A DNA stretch of 64,000 bases from DASZBX01 sp035943635 (GCA_035943635.1 DASZBX010000096.1:51313-115312); one strand, 5' to 3'; shown: positions 33,141-42,362, numbered from the stretch's first letter. Program-made: numbers and translations. The notes: generated from the sequence alone by a model not told the origin.

Positions 33141-33620
33141 ATGCAATTCAGACAGCGCAACCGACAACCCGCCGGCGCTCCGGCCCCCGACCTCAGGCAG
33201 CGGCCGTCCACCACGGCCATCCAGGGCCTGACCGCCTCGCCGCCGCGGCTGAACAGCCGTGAATTCCGCAAAGCCCGGACCCAGGTCCTGGCCGACACGG
33301 TGGCCCGGCTGGATGCGGCCGTGGACGAGCAGACCCGCCGGCAGCTGGCCGAGTGGATCGCCGGGCACTACGCCGTGGAGTACGGCGGCGCGATCCCGCT
33401 CGGCTTCCTGGCCACCTGCTACCTCGGGCCGCCCTACGTGGACCACCGGCTGAGCCTGCTGGAGACCATCGTCGAACACTACGGCCCCTCGGACCCGGTC
33501 CCGGAGCCGTTCGCCCAGGCCCGGTCGCTGGTCCGCAGCGGCGCCTACCGCTACGTGGAGATCTACTCCGACGGCCAATTGGTCCCGGTGCTCAAAGACG
33601 GATCCGTCGTCACCCCCTGA
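33141..33620 (+). CDS. AAA+ operon protein 1, unknown
   Basis: 159 residues. A basic, Pro-rich N-terminus of about 40 residues precedes a compact domain (RKARTQVLADTVARLDAAVD, WIAGHYAVEYGGAIPLGFLA, HRLSLLETIVEHY) and a C-terminal beta-hairpin (YRYVEIYSDGQLVPVLKDGS). The pattern could be a small adaptor. First gene of a tight rightward run of eight, 18 bases before the next. No family recognised. Confidence 0.75.
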   Translation: MQFRQRNRQPAGAPAPDLRQRPSTTAIQGLTASPPRLNSREFRKARTQVLADTVARLDAAVDEQTRRQLAEWIAGHYAVEYGGAIPLGFLATCYLGPPYVDHRLSLLETIVEHYGPSDPVPEPFAQARSLVRSGAYRYVEIYSDGQLVPVLKDGSVVTP

Positions 33621-33638
33621 GAAAGGAAGGATACTGAA

Positions 33639-35429
33639 ATGACAGACGTGGTAATGGTCGAGCCGGACCAGGTGTTGCGCCGGCAGGTCTCGGAGCTGAC
33701 CCAGCTCGCCGTGCGGCTGGACAACAACCTGGGCGTGGTCGGCAACCAGGTCGCCGCCGTGGACAACGCGCAGAGGCTGACCCGCAGCGAGCTGGGCGAG
33801 CTGCGGGCCGCGTTCGACGAGTACGTGGGCAAGGCCGAGCGCCGGGCCAACGTCCAGCTGGCGCAGACCCGGGTCGGCGTCCTGGAGGCCCGGCTGGAGA
33901 ACGAGTTCGGCCGCTACGACACGGTCCGCCGGGTCGCCGCCGGACTGCTCTGGGCCTTCGACCGGGGCCTGGTCAAGCAGGAGACGGTCGAGTCGGTCAC
34001 CGAGCAGCTGATGATCGAGAACCCGCGGTACTGGCTCGCGCCCGTGGTCGTCGGCCTCGGCGCCTGGTCCGGGAACGACCAGAAGCTGTGCGAGGACGCG
34101 ATCGCGGTGGCCTACCAGCTGGCCCCGGCTCGCACGGCCCTGATGTTCGCCCTGATCGTGCGCCGGCAGCACCGGCAGCCCTCCTCGGTCCGGTGGCTGG
34201 GCCACTACCTGGACAACCTGGACCCGATGGCGCTCAGCCGCGAGTTCGCGGTGGTGCTGGAGTCGATCGCGCAGGGCGCGTTCGGCACCGGCGGGCGCCA
34301 GCTGATCCGGGAGACCGTGGACCGCTGGCTGTCGATCCTGGCCGACGACGAGGACGCGCAGACCGCGCAGGTCAGGCGCTGGCGGTTCGAGATCGACCAG
34401 TACGGCCCGGCCGGCGCCGCGCCCGACTTCGCGCTGCTGGCCAAGCACAGCCCGCAGTGGCCGGACCTGGAGCGTTCGCTGCGCGGGGCCGAGACCCACC
34501 AGCCGTTCCTGGACCACTACCGGGCCCTGGTCGCGGCCGAGTACACCCCGACCGAGCGGATCGAGGACTCGATCGACGACATCCTGGACATCCTGGTCGC
34601 CGAGTACGACGAGGAGGAGCTGCCGCTGCGCCGGGAACTGGAGGAGGAGAACGCGGTCCTGAAGTACGAGGGCGACAAGGTCACGGCCCGGGCCGCCGCG
34701 GACGCCAACGCCGCCGCGCTCGGCGAGACCCTGGACTACCTGACCGTGCAGTCCTCCGCGGCCCTGGACCCGGCCGCGATCGGGGTGTCCCCGGCCACCC
34801 AGCAGGTCGCGCTGGCCACCTGCGTGCCGTGGATCGAGCGGGCACACGGCACGTTCTGCATGGACTACCGCCGCGCGCTGCCCGGGAACGTCGAGGTCCA
34901 CTTCAACGAGACCCACCCGTTCGGCAAGGAGGTCTTCACCCTGCCGCCGTGGAGCGGGAGCCTGACCGCCACCCCGATGCCCGAGCTGGAGGGTTCGCTG
35001 ACCGCGCACTGGGACGCCGCGGCCGCGCCGCTGCTGGCCCGGCTGCAGTTCGACTTCGGCCGGCAGATGCTGGTGCCCTCGATCGTCTCCGCGCTGATCC
35101 TGTTGGTCGGCCTCGCGATCAACCCGGTGGCCGGCATCGTGGTCGGCGCCGCCGTGTTCGGGCTCTGGTACCTGGCGGTGAACAAGCGCCGGAACACGGC
35201 CGAGGCGTACCGCAGGACGGTGGCCGAGGCATTGGAGCAGCAGAAGCAGGCGGCCCTGGGCGAGCTGCGCGGCACGGGCGCCGAGCACACCGACTACCGC
35301 TCCCGCTACCGCGCCGCGGACGAGAAGGCGCCGCAGGTGGCCGCGCTGGTCGGCTCGTTCGCCGACCTCGGCAACGACAAGACCCCGTACGACCGCCGGG
35401 TCGTGCGGAGCGAAGGGATCGACGCATGA
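33639..35429 (+). CDS. AAA+ operon protein 2: coiled-coil membrane-anchored protein
   Basis: 596 residues, GAAAGGA before the ATG. The first ~95 residues are a coiled coil (VSELTQLAVRLDNNLGVVGN, LTRSELGELRAAFDEYVGKA). A long helical body follows, with a second coiled coil near residues 320-360 (ELPLRRELEEENAVLKYEGD). Two adjacent membrane helices (about 480-520: VPSIVSALILLVGLAINPVA, then GIVVGAAVFGLWYLAV) are followed by a charged cytoplasmic tail. It looks like a structural membrane scaffold. Stop overlaps the next start as ATGA. Confidence 0.8.
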   Translation: MTDVVMVEPDQVLRRQVSELTQLAVRLDNNLGVVGNQVAAVDNAQRLTRSELGELRAAFDEYVGKAERRANVQLAQTRVGVLEARLENEFGRYDTVRRVAAGLLWAFDRGLVKQETVESVTEQLMIENPRYWLAPVVVGLGAWSGNDQKLCEDAIAVAYQLAPARTALMFALIVRRQHRQPSSVRWLGHYLDNLDPMALSREFAVVLESIAQGAFGTGGRQLIRETVDRWLSILADDEDAQTAQVRRWRFEIDQYGPAGAAPDFALLAKHSPQWPDLERSLRGAETHQPFLDHYRALVAAEYTPTERIEDSIDDILDILVAEYDEEELPLRRELEEENAVLKYEGDKVTARAAADANAAALGETLDYLTVQSSAALDPAAIGVSPATQQVALATCVPWIERAHGTFCMDYRRALPGNVEVHFNETHPFGKEVFTLPPWSGSLTATPMPELEGSLTAHWDAAAAPLLARLQFDFGRQMLVPSIVSALILLVGLAINPVAGIVVGAAVFGLWYLAVNKRRNTAEAYRRTVAEALEQQKQAALGELRGTGAEHTDYRSRYRAADEKAPQVAALVGSFADLGNDKTPYDRRVVRSEGIDA

Positions 35430-35938
35430 ACGACCAGACTGCCGGGCCGGCCGACGCCGCGGTCCTGCCGGTGCCCGCGGGCCTGCCAGCGCCGGGTGCG
35501 CAGGCCACGCCGGTGAACGCCGTGCCGCCGCAGACTACGCCGGTGAACGCCGCCACGCCCTGGGCCGCGAACGGTCCGGCCGCTCCGGCCCCGGTCGCGC
35601 CGCCGACGGCCGGTGCTCCGGCCGACGCCGTGCCCGTCGTCCAGGCACCCGCGCCGGTGTACGTCCCGGCCGCCGCCCAGGCACCCGCGCCCGGCAACGC
35701 CCCGACCCCCGCCGCATCCCCCGCCGCGCCGGTCTGGACCGTCCCAGCCCCGCCCGCGCCCGCCGCCAACCCCACGCCCTGGGCGCGGACCGGTTCGGCC
35801 GGCACCCCCTGGGCCACCCAGGCCGGTCCGGCCCGGCCGCGGGCCACCGAACGTCTGCGCCAGACCATCCAGGGCCTGCCCGACTGGGAGCCGCTGCCGC
35901 CCGGCGAGATCGTGGTGCGCCGCGGCGGGAACGGCTGA
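35426..35938 (+). CDS. AAA+ operon protein 3: Pro/Ala-rich disordered protein with conserved-looking tail
   Basis: 170 residues. About 135 residues are low complexity (Ala, Pro, Val, with repeated TPVNA and TPWA units). The last ~30 residues are ordinary sequence (RATERLRQTIQGLPDWEPLP, then PGEIVVRRG), probably a short linear motif or docking segment. ATGA overlap with the preceding gene. A flexible tether or adaptor is the simplest reading. Confidence 0.7.
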   Translation: MNDQTAGPADAAVLPVPAGLPAPGAQATPVNAVPPQTTPVNAATPWAANGPAAPAPVAPPTAGAPADAVPVVQAPAPVYVPAAAQAPAPGNAPTPAASPAAPVWTVPAPPAPAANPTPWARTGSAGTPWATQAGPARPRATERLRQTIQGLPDWEPLPPGEIVVRRGGNG

Positions 35939-35943
35939 CCGCG

Positions 35944-36513
35944 ATGGCCCTCAGACGCGGAAAGCCCGCCGCGCGCCACGGCACCTACGACGAGTGGGCC
36001 GCCTTCCTGGACCTGTGGTCGCGCGGCGAGCCGGCCGACCTGTCCGCCCTGGCCCCGCTGCACGCGGAGGACTTCCAGGGCGAGACCTGGAGCCGGCTGA
36101 CCAACCGGATCATCGACGCGGTCAACCGGCGGTTCGAGGCCTGGCAGGCCGCCCTGGTCCGGGCCACCGGCGCCGCGGCCGCGGACGAGTTCGAGTACGG
36201 CCGGGCCCTGCAGCAGAGCCGGGACGGCCTGCGCCCGATCCGCGACCTGGCCGGGAACGAGCTGTTCCCGGCGGACCTGCGGGAGAACCTGACCAAGATC
36301 GTGGACAACAAGCTGCGCGACATCCAGCAGCAGCTGGAGGACGGCACCGAGCGCATGCGCGACCGGGGCGACTCGATCCGGATGGCCGAGCGCCGCCTGC
36401 ACACGCTGCGCAGCAACGCCCTGACCGCCGTCACCACGCAGGCGCAGCAGGGCCGGCCGGGCTGGAACCCGCCGGCCGACGGCACATCGCGCAAGCGGAT
36501 CATCCAACGCTGA
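35944..36513 (+). CDS. AAA+ operon protein 4: all-helical cytoplasmic protein
   Basis: 189 residues, five bases after the previous stop. It is helical throughout (LTNRIIDAVNRRFEAWQAAL, RENLTKIVDNKLRDIQQQLE, MAERRLHTLRSNALTAVTT), with no membrane segment. The N-terminus YDEWAAFLDLWSRGEPADLS may be a separate small fold. Likely an assembly partner for the coiled-coil or AAA+ subunits. No family recognised. Confidence 0.75.
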   Translation: MALRRGKPAARHGTYDEWAAFLDLWSRGEPADLSALAPLHAEDFQGETWSRLTNRIIDAVNRRFEAWQAALVRATGAAAADEFEYGRALQQSRDGLRPIRDLAGNELFPADLRENLTKIVDNKLRDIQQQLEDGTERMRDRGDSIRMAERRLHTLRSNALTAVTTQAQQGRPGWNPPADGTSRKRIIQR

Positions 36514-36586
36514 CACCCGCGCCCGGCGGGCCGCGCACCTCCCGGCCCGCCGGCCCGCCGGCGACCAAGAAAGCCAGGGAACGAAC

Positions 36587-38149
36587 ATGCCGACCTATCT
36601 CGAGTGCGCGCGCGAACTCGACAGCTACCTCTCGGCCCGCATTCCGGTGATCGCGCTGCGCACGATCGAGCAGGCGCGGGCGATCCGGCTGATCCGCGAG
36701 GCGGCCGGCGACCCGCGCCGGGCCGCGATGCCGTTCTGGATGCACACCAGGGCCACCGGGCTGCGCGACCTGCGCACCAACGCCCCGGTGAACGACGACC
36801 GCTCGATCACCGGCGCCCTGGACTACGCCACGATGCAGTTCACCAACCGCAACCAGGCCAACTTCGTGTTCGTCGATCCGGACAGCCTGGGCGAGGACAC
36901 CCAGTTCACCCGGCACTTCGCCGAACTCGGCCGGCTGGCCGACAACACCTCGGGCAGCGTCATCCTGATCACCGACGGCCCGCTGTGGAGCGGCCTGCAG
37001 CGGCTTGGCATGTCCACCGCGCTGGACCTGCCGGACCCGGACGAGATGTACGCGTCGATCAGCGGCTTCCTGACCGACAACAGCAGCACGGTCTCGATCG
37101 GCTGGTCCGAGGTGGACGCCCGGCGCGCGGCCAACTTCCTGGTCGGGGCCACCGACGCGGAGGCGATCAACCTGATGGCCACGCTCGCCGCCAAGGGCTC
37201 GCTGGAGGCCGCCGACGTGGTCCGGCTGGCCCAGCTCAAGGACCGGATCTTCAGCGATCTCGCGGGCCTGGAACGGATCCAGCTCAAGGCCACGGACTAC
37301 TCGATCGGCGGCCTGCAGAACCTGCGCGCGTGGCTGGAGCGCAAGCAGAAGTGGATGTTCGCCGACCCGCGCAACAAGAACCTGCGCCCGCCGCGCGGCG
37401 TGCTGCTGGTGGGCGTGCCGGGCTGCGGGAAATCCCTGTCCGCCAAGGCGATCGCGGCGCAGTGGGAGCTGCCGCTGTACCGGCTGGACCTGGCCAGCAT
37501 CATGGGCCAGTACGTCGGCCAGTCCGAGGGCCGCCTGCGCGACGCGCTGGAGACCGCCGACCGGATCGCGCCCTGCGTGCTGTGGCTGGACGAGATCGAG
37601 AAGGGCCTGTCCGGGCAGAACGACAGCACCGGCGTGACCCGCCGCCTGATCGGCCAGTTCCTGTTCTGGCTGCAGGAATCCACCGCGCGGGTGTTCCTCG
37701 TAGCCACCTCCAACGACATCAGCAGCCTGCCGCCGGAGCTGCTGCGCAAGGGGCGTTTCGACGAGGTCTTCTTCGTGGACCTGCCGGACGACGAGGACCG
37801 CGCCGACATCATCCGGATGTACTACCGCCGCTTCCTGGCCCAGGACGCGCCGGACCAGCTGGTCAAGGAACTGGTGATGCTCTCGGCCGGGTTCGCCGGC
37901 GCGGACATCGAGGCCGCACTGCACGAGGTCGGCGTGGCCGCGGAACTGCCCGACGGCGGGGCCGTCGACGCCGACTTCATCAAGGCGAACTTCACCAACA
38001 CCATGCCGCTGAGCCGGACCAACCCGGAGCAGATCGAGGACATCCGCACCTGGGGCCGGGAGCGCGCCGTCCCGGCCGGCACCTCGATCCAGCCGCTGCC
38101 GGCCGCCGGGGTCGGCTCCGGCCGGCGGGTCATCCTGGCCGGTGGCTGA
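36587..38149 (+). CDS. Ycf46-like AAA+ ATPase
   Basis: 520 residues. The N-terminal ~270 residues include ARIPVIALRTIEQARAIRLI and LILITDG-type strands, as in the Ycf46 family (the first P-loop-like domain without a Walker A). The AAA+ module has Walker A GVPGCGKS (residues 276-283 with flanks), the pore-region SIMGQYVGQSEGRLRDALET, Walker B CVLWLDEIEKGLSG (about 335), sensor 1 VATSNDISSLP, and the arginine-finger segment LLRKGRFDEVFFVDLP. No protease domain. It is presumably the motor of the eight-gene operon, remodelling one of its partners; client unknown. The gene overlaps the next by eight bases. Confidence 0.9.
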   Translation: MPTYLECARELDSYLSARIPVIALRTIEQARAIRLIREAAGDPRRAAMPFWMHTRATGLRDLRTNAPVNDDRSITGALDYATMQFTNRNQANFVFVDPDSLGEDTQFTRHFAELGRLADNTSGSVILITDGPLWSGLQRLGMSTALDLPDPDEMYASISGFLTDNSSTVSIGWSEVDARRAANFLVGATDAEAINLMATLAAKGSLEAADVVRLAQLKDRIFSDLAGLERIQLKATDYSIGGLQNLRAWLERKQKWMFADPRNKNLRPPRGVLLVGVPGCGKSLSAKAIAAQWELPLYRLDLASIMGQYVGQSEGRLRDALETADRIAPCVLWLDEIEKGLSGQNDSTGVTRRLIGQFLFWLQESTARVFLVATSNDISSLPPELLRKGRFDEVFFVDLPDDEDRADIIRMYYRRFLAQDAPDQLVKELVMLSAGFAGADIEAALHEVGVAAELPDGGAVDADFIKANFTNTMPLSRTNPEQIEDIRTWGRERAVPAGTSIQPLPAAGVGSGRRVILAGG

Positions 38150-39134
38150 GGTGGCCGCCCCGCCCACGCCGCCCACGCCGCCCGGGCCGCCCACGCCGCC
38201 CGGGCCGCCGCCGTCGTCGGATCCGGGCCGGCCGCGCCGCATCGTCGGGACCGACGCGTTCGCGGGTCCCGCGCCGTTCGCCGTCCCGCCGCCCCCGCCG
38301 CCCGGCATCGTGCGCGGCGGCCGCGCGTCCACTCCCGTGCCCGTCCCCGCCGCGGTTCCGGCCGCTGCGCCTGCCCCTGCCCGCGCTTCCGCGACCAAGA
38401 AGAACGCCGCCGCTCCGGCCGCGATCAACCGTCCGGGCCAGGGCCCGGCGGCCGGAGTCCCGTCCGGCGCCCTCGCCGGGACGATCCGCGGCACGGTCAC
38501 CGTCGACCTCGTGCGCCGCCGCTTCCGCGGCCCGAAAGCCCTCGGCGCCGCGCTGCTGCTCACGATCGTCGCCGCGCCGCTGCTCGCCTCACAGCTCAGC
38601 GGGCACAGCTCGGCCCGCTGGCTGGCCGCGACCGAGGGCTACGCGCTGGTCGTGCTCATCCTGGTGCTCCTGCTCGGAACCAGCCACGGCACGGTCCTCG
38701 GCGACATGTCCTACTCCGCCCGCGCCTTCCTGCCCCGCCGCCGCAAGCGAGCTCCGCTCCCCCAACCCGGCGCGGCTCCGGCCCAGCGGCAGAAACCCGG
38801 ACGGCCGGTCGAATACTCAACCCAGGTAAGCCGATTCAAGGTCGAGGCCTTCACCGGGACCACGCATCCGTGCGTCCTGCCCGGCGAGCCGACCGGCGGC
38901 CAGCTGACGGACGGCGCCTACGTGCACGTCCTCGGCCGTCGCCGCCCGCGCTCGACGGAGCTCACCGCACGGCAGGTCGTCCTGCTCAGCACCGCGAACG
39001 GCGCGCCGATCGGCTGGGTCTCGGCGAAGAAGCGGACCGAGTTCGCCCTCGCCCGCCGGATGAACCGGATCACGTACTGGCTGATCGCCCCGCCGGTCGC
39101 CGGATTCGGCTACGCCTACCTGTTCCTGCGCTGA
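38142..39134 (+). CDS. AAA+ operon protein 6: proline-rich membrane protein
   Basis: 330 residues starting at GTG 38142 inside the end of the ATPase gene. About 110 Pro/Ala-rich residues (repeats of PPTPPGPPTPP type) precede two membrane helices (ALGAALLLTIVAAPLLA, ALVVLILVLLLG). A cytoplasmic beta-rich region (SRFKVEAFTGTTHPCVLPGE, AYVHVLGRRRPRSTELTARQ) follows, then a last helix (YWLIAPPVAGFGYAYLFL). The Pro-rich part may be a docking platform. No family recognised. Confidence 0.75.
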   Translation: MAEVAAPPTPPTPPGPPTPPGPPPSSDPGRPRRIVGTDAFAGPAPFAVPPPPPPGIVRGGRASTPVPVPAAVPAAAPAPARASATKKNAAAPAAINRPGQGPAAGVPSGALAGTIRGTVTVDLVRRRFRGPKALGAALLLTIVAAPLLASQLSGHSSARWLAATEGYALVVLILVLLLGTSHGTVLGDMSYSARAFLPRRRKRAPLPQPGAAPAQRQKPGRPVEYSTQVSRFKVEAFTGTTHPCVLPGEPTGGQLTDGAYVHVLGRRRPRSTELTARQVVLLSTANGAPIGWVSAKKRTEFALARRMNRITYWLIAPPVAGFGYAYLFLR

Positions 39135-39185
39135 CCCGCCGGCTCCCGCACCCGCCATCGCAATGCACGAAGAGAGGAGCTCAGG

Positions 39186-39803
39186 ATGCCAGGGTCCGGG
39201 CGCAGTCCGGCGCAGATAGACGCCGACATCGCGCGTCTGCAAGAGGGGATGCGCCGGGCGCGCACGGTCGCCGAGGCCGCCGACCTGCGCGGCGACGACG
39301 TGCCGTTGCGCGACGAGGAGGCCTATCACGACGCGGTGGCCGACGTGGCCCGCGCGACCCGCGCACTGGTCGACTACGAGAGTCGGATCCCGCAGTTGCA
39401 GGAGGAGTACCGGCAGTTCCTCGGTGCGCGCCTGTGCCGCCGGGCCGGCGGGCTGCTCGCCGCCGTCTCCGCAGGGCTCTGTTTCGCGGTCCTGCCCGGC
39501 GGGATCGGCGTCTGGTGGCTGGCGCTGCTCGGCCCGCTGCTGCTGACCGGCCTGTGGGCCCTGCCCGGAGCCCGGCGCCGCGCCGCCGACACCGAGTTCC
39601 ACCCGCGGATCGGCGCCGCCGCATTCGCCGTGGCCGCCATCGTCGCAGGGATCTGTTCCACCGGCGCCGTCACACCCTGGGTGACGCCGGTCGCGCCGCT
39701 GGCCGCCTGGATCGGTCTGCGCGCGTTCGCCGCGCCGGCCCCGACCATGCCGCCGCCGCAGGAACTCGCCGCCACGGTCGAGTATTCGAGGGCTGATCGA
39801 TGA
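39186..39803 (+). CDS. AAA+ operon protein 7: four-helix membrane protein
   Basis: 205 residues, ATG preceded by GAGAGGAG. A cytoplasmic N-terminal coiled coil (IDADIARLQEGMRRARTVAE) precedes four membrane helices between about residues 85 and 190 (GGLLAAVSAGLCFAVL, WWLALLGPLLLTGLWAL, and two more). It ends by ATGA overlap into the last gene. No family recognised. Confidence 0.78.
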   Translation: MPGSGRSPAQIDADIARLQEGMRRARTVAEAADLRGDDVPLRDEEAYHDAVADVARATRALVDYESRIPQLQEEYRQFLGARLCRRAGGLLAAVSAGLCFAVLPGGIGVWWLALLGPLLLTGLWALPGARRRAADTEFHPRIGAAAFAVAAIVAGICSTGAVTPWVTPVAPLAAWIGLRAFAAPAPTMPPPQELAATVEYSRADR

Positions 39804-40750
39804 GCACCCAGTCAGACTACGGTCAGCCCACGTACACCCGCCCGGGCGTCGACGACGAGGCCCGCGAGGCGCTCAACACCCTGCACGCCGAGCTGACCAG
39901 GATCGCCGACGACCTGTCCGGCGAGCAGCTGGAACGCACCCGCCAGTTCACCCGGCTGCGCTCGGCCCTGGCCGACGCAGACCAGGCCGCGGCCGACCAG
40001 GCCCGCGCAGCCCGCCGGCTGGCCGCGCGGGTCGACTGGCTGGAGCGACGCCTGCGCGCCACCGGCACCATCCCGGTCGCCGACCTCGGCGGCGCCGGAC
40101 CCGAGGCGCTCGGCCTGGCCGCCGCGGTGGTGCTCGGCCGCGACGCCGAGGAGAGCCTGCTCGACCCGGCCGGGCGGGCGTCCCTGAAGACCACCGCCGA
40201 GGCCTTCGCAAGGCTCGAAGACGAACGCGACCAGGCCGCCGAGGACGTGCTGAAGATCAGCGCCGCGCTCGAATCCACCGCCCGCACCGACCTCACCCAC
40301 GCCCAGCAGCTGGCCCGTTTCGACGCCGCCGAACAGCGGCTGGCCTTCGCCGCCACGGCGGTGGCCGAGAACCTCCGCTTCGCCCGCGCCGCCCGCGAGC
40401 GTCTGAACGAGGACGACCGCAGCCGCGAGGAGCTCGCACCGGTCATCGAGGCCGGCCTGGAGGCCCGCGCTACGCTCGAAGCGTCCCTGCGCACCCGCCT
40501 GGCCACCGAGGTCGCCCGCGGCGCCCTGCTCCCGGCCTGGTTCTCCGCCGACCTGGGCCCCGAACCGGTCGACCAGGACTCGGCCGCCGACTGGCTGACC
40601 GCCGCCGCCGACGCGTCGACCCACCGGCTCGTCTACGGCATCGACGACACCCGTTCAGTCCTCGGCCCCCGACCCGCACCGACCGAACCGAAGCACCGCC
40701 GCACCGAATACGCCCGCCTGGCCGCCGAGCTCAACCGTCTCGACGCGTGA
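39800..40750 (+). CDS. AAA+ operon protein 8: long helical/coiled-coil protein
   Basis: 316 residues, almost wholly helical and soluble. Segments such as LNTLHAELTRIADDLSGEQL, ARRLAARVDWLERRLRATGT and LARFDAAEQRLAFAATAVAE show heptad-like spacing. No catalytic motif. As the last gene of the operon and without membrane helices it probably binds the membrane subunits from inside. Confidence 0.78.
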   Translation: MSTQSDYGQPTYTRPGVDDEAREALNTLHAELTRIADDLSGEQLERTRQFTRLRSALADADQAAADQARAARRLAARVDWLERRLRATGTIPVADLGGAGPEALGLAAAVVLGRDAEESLLDPAGRASLKTTAEAFARLEDERDQAAEDVLKISAALESTARTDLTHAQQLARFDAAEQRLAFAATAVAENLRFARAARERLNEDDRSREELAPVIEAGLEARATLEASLRTRLATEVARGALLPAWFSADLGPEPVDQDSAADWLTAAADASTHRLVYGIDDTRSVLGPRPAPTEPKHRRTEYARLAAELNRLDA

Positions 40751-40796
40751 CACGAGCGCCGGTGCCGACCGGATCGTCTGGGAAGGGCGCCAAGAC

Positions 40797-41045
40797 ATGA
40801 TCGAAGCGGAACTCAAAGCGCGCGTGGAAGACCGGGATTCGCTTCGTGCCCTACTGCGTGCGGCAGCCGGGGAACCGGAGGCGGCGCGATACGAAGACAC
40901 GTATCTCGATCGAGACGGCGAGCTTGATCGGGATGGCCGGGAACTGCGGGTGCGCACCGTCACCACCGACGCGGTGGCTCGACGTCGCTCCGAGGCGTCC
41001 GGCCCGACGTCCCTTCACGTCAACCGGGGCGTCCAACCCGGGTAA
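40797..41045 (+). pseudogene. Truncated CYTH-domain gene
   Basis: The first ~60 residues match the start of a CYTH (class IV adenylate cyclase/thiamine-triphosphatase-like) domain: MIEAELKARVEDRDSLRALL, YEDTYLDRDGEL, RELRVRTVTTD. The remaining ~130 residues of the fold are absent; the frame turns to unrelated sequence and stops at 41045. It cannot form the tunnel fold. The break lies at the boundary of the mosaic region that holds NERD and Wadjet genes. Confidence 0.65.
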
Positions 41046-41051
41046 CCAGCT

Positions 41052-41864
41052 CTACGAAAGCCACGTCCGCGAGCGCCGCGCCACCGCGTATATGGCGTCC
41101 TGCGTTTCGCGATCGAGCGCCGTCGGCAGTCGCCGCAGGGTCCGGTGAATCGTCTCGCCGCTGGTCACCATGACCTGGCCCGGAGACAGGCTCATCGTGA
41201 GAGTACGTGCCTTGATGAACGCCAGCATCGGCGTCACCTCGACCGGGAATCCGACCGCCCGGCCGAGGCAGCTCTCCGCGTTCCGCGCCTCCTGCAAGCT
41301 CTTCTGCTGGTACTTGTACTGGGTTCCGTTGACCCAGACCACGTATGTTCCTATTCTGATGCTTGCGTCGGCGTGATGCTTGGTGTTGATGGTGAACACC
41401 CCGCCCGGCCCGATCACCAGATGGTCGATGTCGCCGCCACTGCGCAACGGCACCGCATGCAGCACCCGCCACCCGCGCGCCTCCAACCGGCGCAACCGCC
41501 GACCCACCATGCGTTCACCGGCCGCACCGACCCGCCATGACGTGGCCGCGGTACGTATGCGGAACAATCGCGCGACCAGTTCGACCAGCCGGTGCGAGGA
41601 CTCCTGCGCCGCCTTGGCCGCCGCGGCCGAACCCGGCGCGTTCCCGGCCAGGTCGTAGTCGTTCGCGGCCGTGGCAGCGGCGATCGCCTTCGCCGCCAGG
41701 CTGCCGACCATCGCGGCGGAAGCGTCGCCGCCGGTGCCCATGCCGCCGGCCGCCCTCGGCTTCCCGGACGCCGACTTGCCGGTCCGCACCTTGTGCGCCG
41801 CAATGAACGTCGCCTCGGTCCCCGCCCCCGATGCCGCCCCTGACGCCGGAACCTCGGCCACCAC
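41052..41864 (-). CDS. NERD (nuclease-related) domain protein
   Basis: About 270 residues. The C-terminal half is a NERD domain: AAGERMVGRRLRRLEARGWR, then HAVPLRSGGDIDHLVIGPGG and GVFTINTKHHADASI, the D...(x)K arrangement of PD-(D/E)XK-like folds. The N-terminal ~90 residues are Ala-rich and helical. GTG 41864 is preferred because GGGGGTGGGGG precedes it; an ATG at 41927 is possible but lacks a ribosome site. NERD proteins are thought to act on DNA and are frequent on plasmids and islands. Its neighbours here are a CYTH remnant and Wadjet. Confidence 0.75.
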   Translation of the reverse strand: MVAEVPASGAASGAGTEATFIAAHKVRTGKSASGKPRAAGGMGTGGDASAAMVGSLAAKAIAAATAANDYDLAGNAPGSAAAAKAAQESSHRLVELVARLFRIRTAATSWRVGAAGERMVGRRLRRLEARGWRVLHAVPLRSGGDIDHLVIGPGGVFTINTKHHADASIRIGTYVVWVNGTQYKYQQKSLQEARNAESCLGRAVGFPVEVTPMLAFIKARTLTMSLSPGQVMVTSGETIHRTLRRLPTALDRETQDAIYAVARRSRTWLS

Positions 41865-42155
41865 GCCCCCACCCCCGAAAACGAACCCTGAGAGACGGAG
41901 CGTACACGAGCTCTGTTTCCTTGTCATGAATCGGGGTGAGACGGAACGCGACGGAACCTCCCGACCGCCGCCCGGCCACAGCGCGCCTCCCCAGGTCCAA
42001 GCGCGCGATGCCTCCCGAGCGGAACGCCGTCAGATTTTCGCGAAGTCCCCGCCCACGGGCTTGACGGCTATCCGAGTTCGACGATACTCGATGATGGCTC
42101 ATCCGGCTTTCACCCCAGATGATCCATCATGCCTGTTTCGCGAAGGGAATCCCCT

Positions 42156-42362
42156 ATGCGCAAGATCTCCGCGACGGTCCTCACCGCCGCCGCCCTCACC
42201 GCCGCGGCCCTGGCCGCCGGACCCGCACTGGCCGCGACGTCCGCACCCGCCGTCGCCGGCCCGGCCGGACCCTGCGCGGGCCCACTCCAGTTCTTCTCGG
42301 CGACCTACCGGCCGGTGCGCGACTCCAGCATCAGCGGACTGCCGCCCGTATTCGTCAACTGA
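42156..42362 (+). CDS. Small secreted peptide, hypothetical
   Basis: 68 residues. A clear Sec signal peptide (MRKISATVLTAAALTAAALA, cleavage near ALA-AT) leaves a mature piece of about 40 residues with one Cys (GPCAGPLQFFSATYRPVRDS). GAAGGGAA precedes the ATG. The mature part may be the beginning of a longer domain cut by the stop at 42360-42362; I cannot identify it. It converges on the Wadjet operon. Confidence 0.5.
   Translation: MRKISATVLTAAALTAAALAAGPALAATSAPAVAGPAGPCAGPLQFFSATYRPVRDSSISGLPPVFVN

Noticed and set aside
33018..35288. A 756-codon minus-strand frame across operon genes 1 and 2 of the AAA+ locus
   Set aside because: Antisense shadow: composition of Val/Gly/Arg/Gln runs, no ribosome site, and the plus-strand frames have operon spacing and structured proteins.
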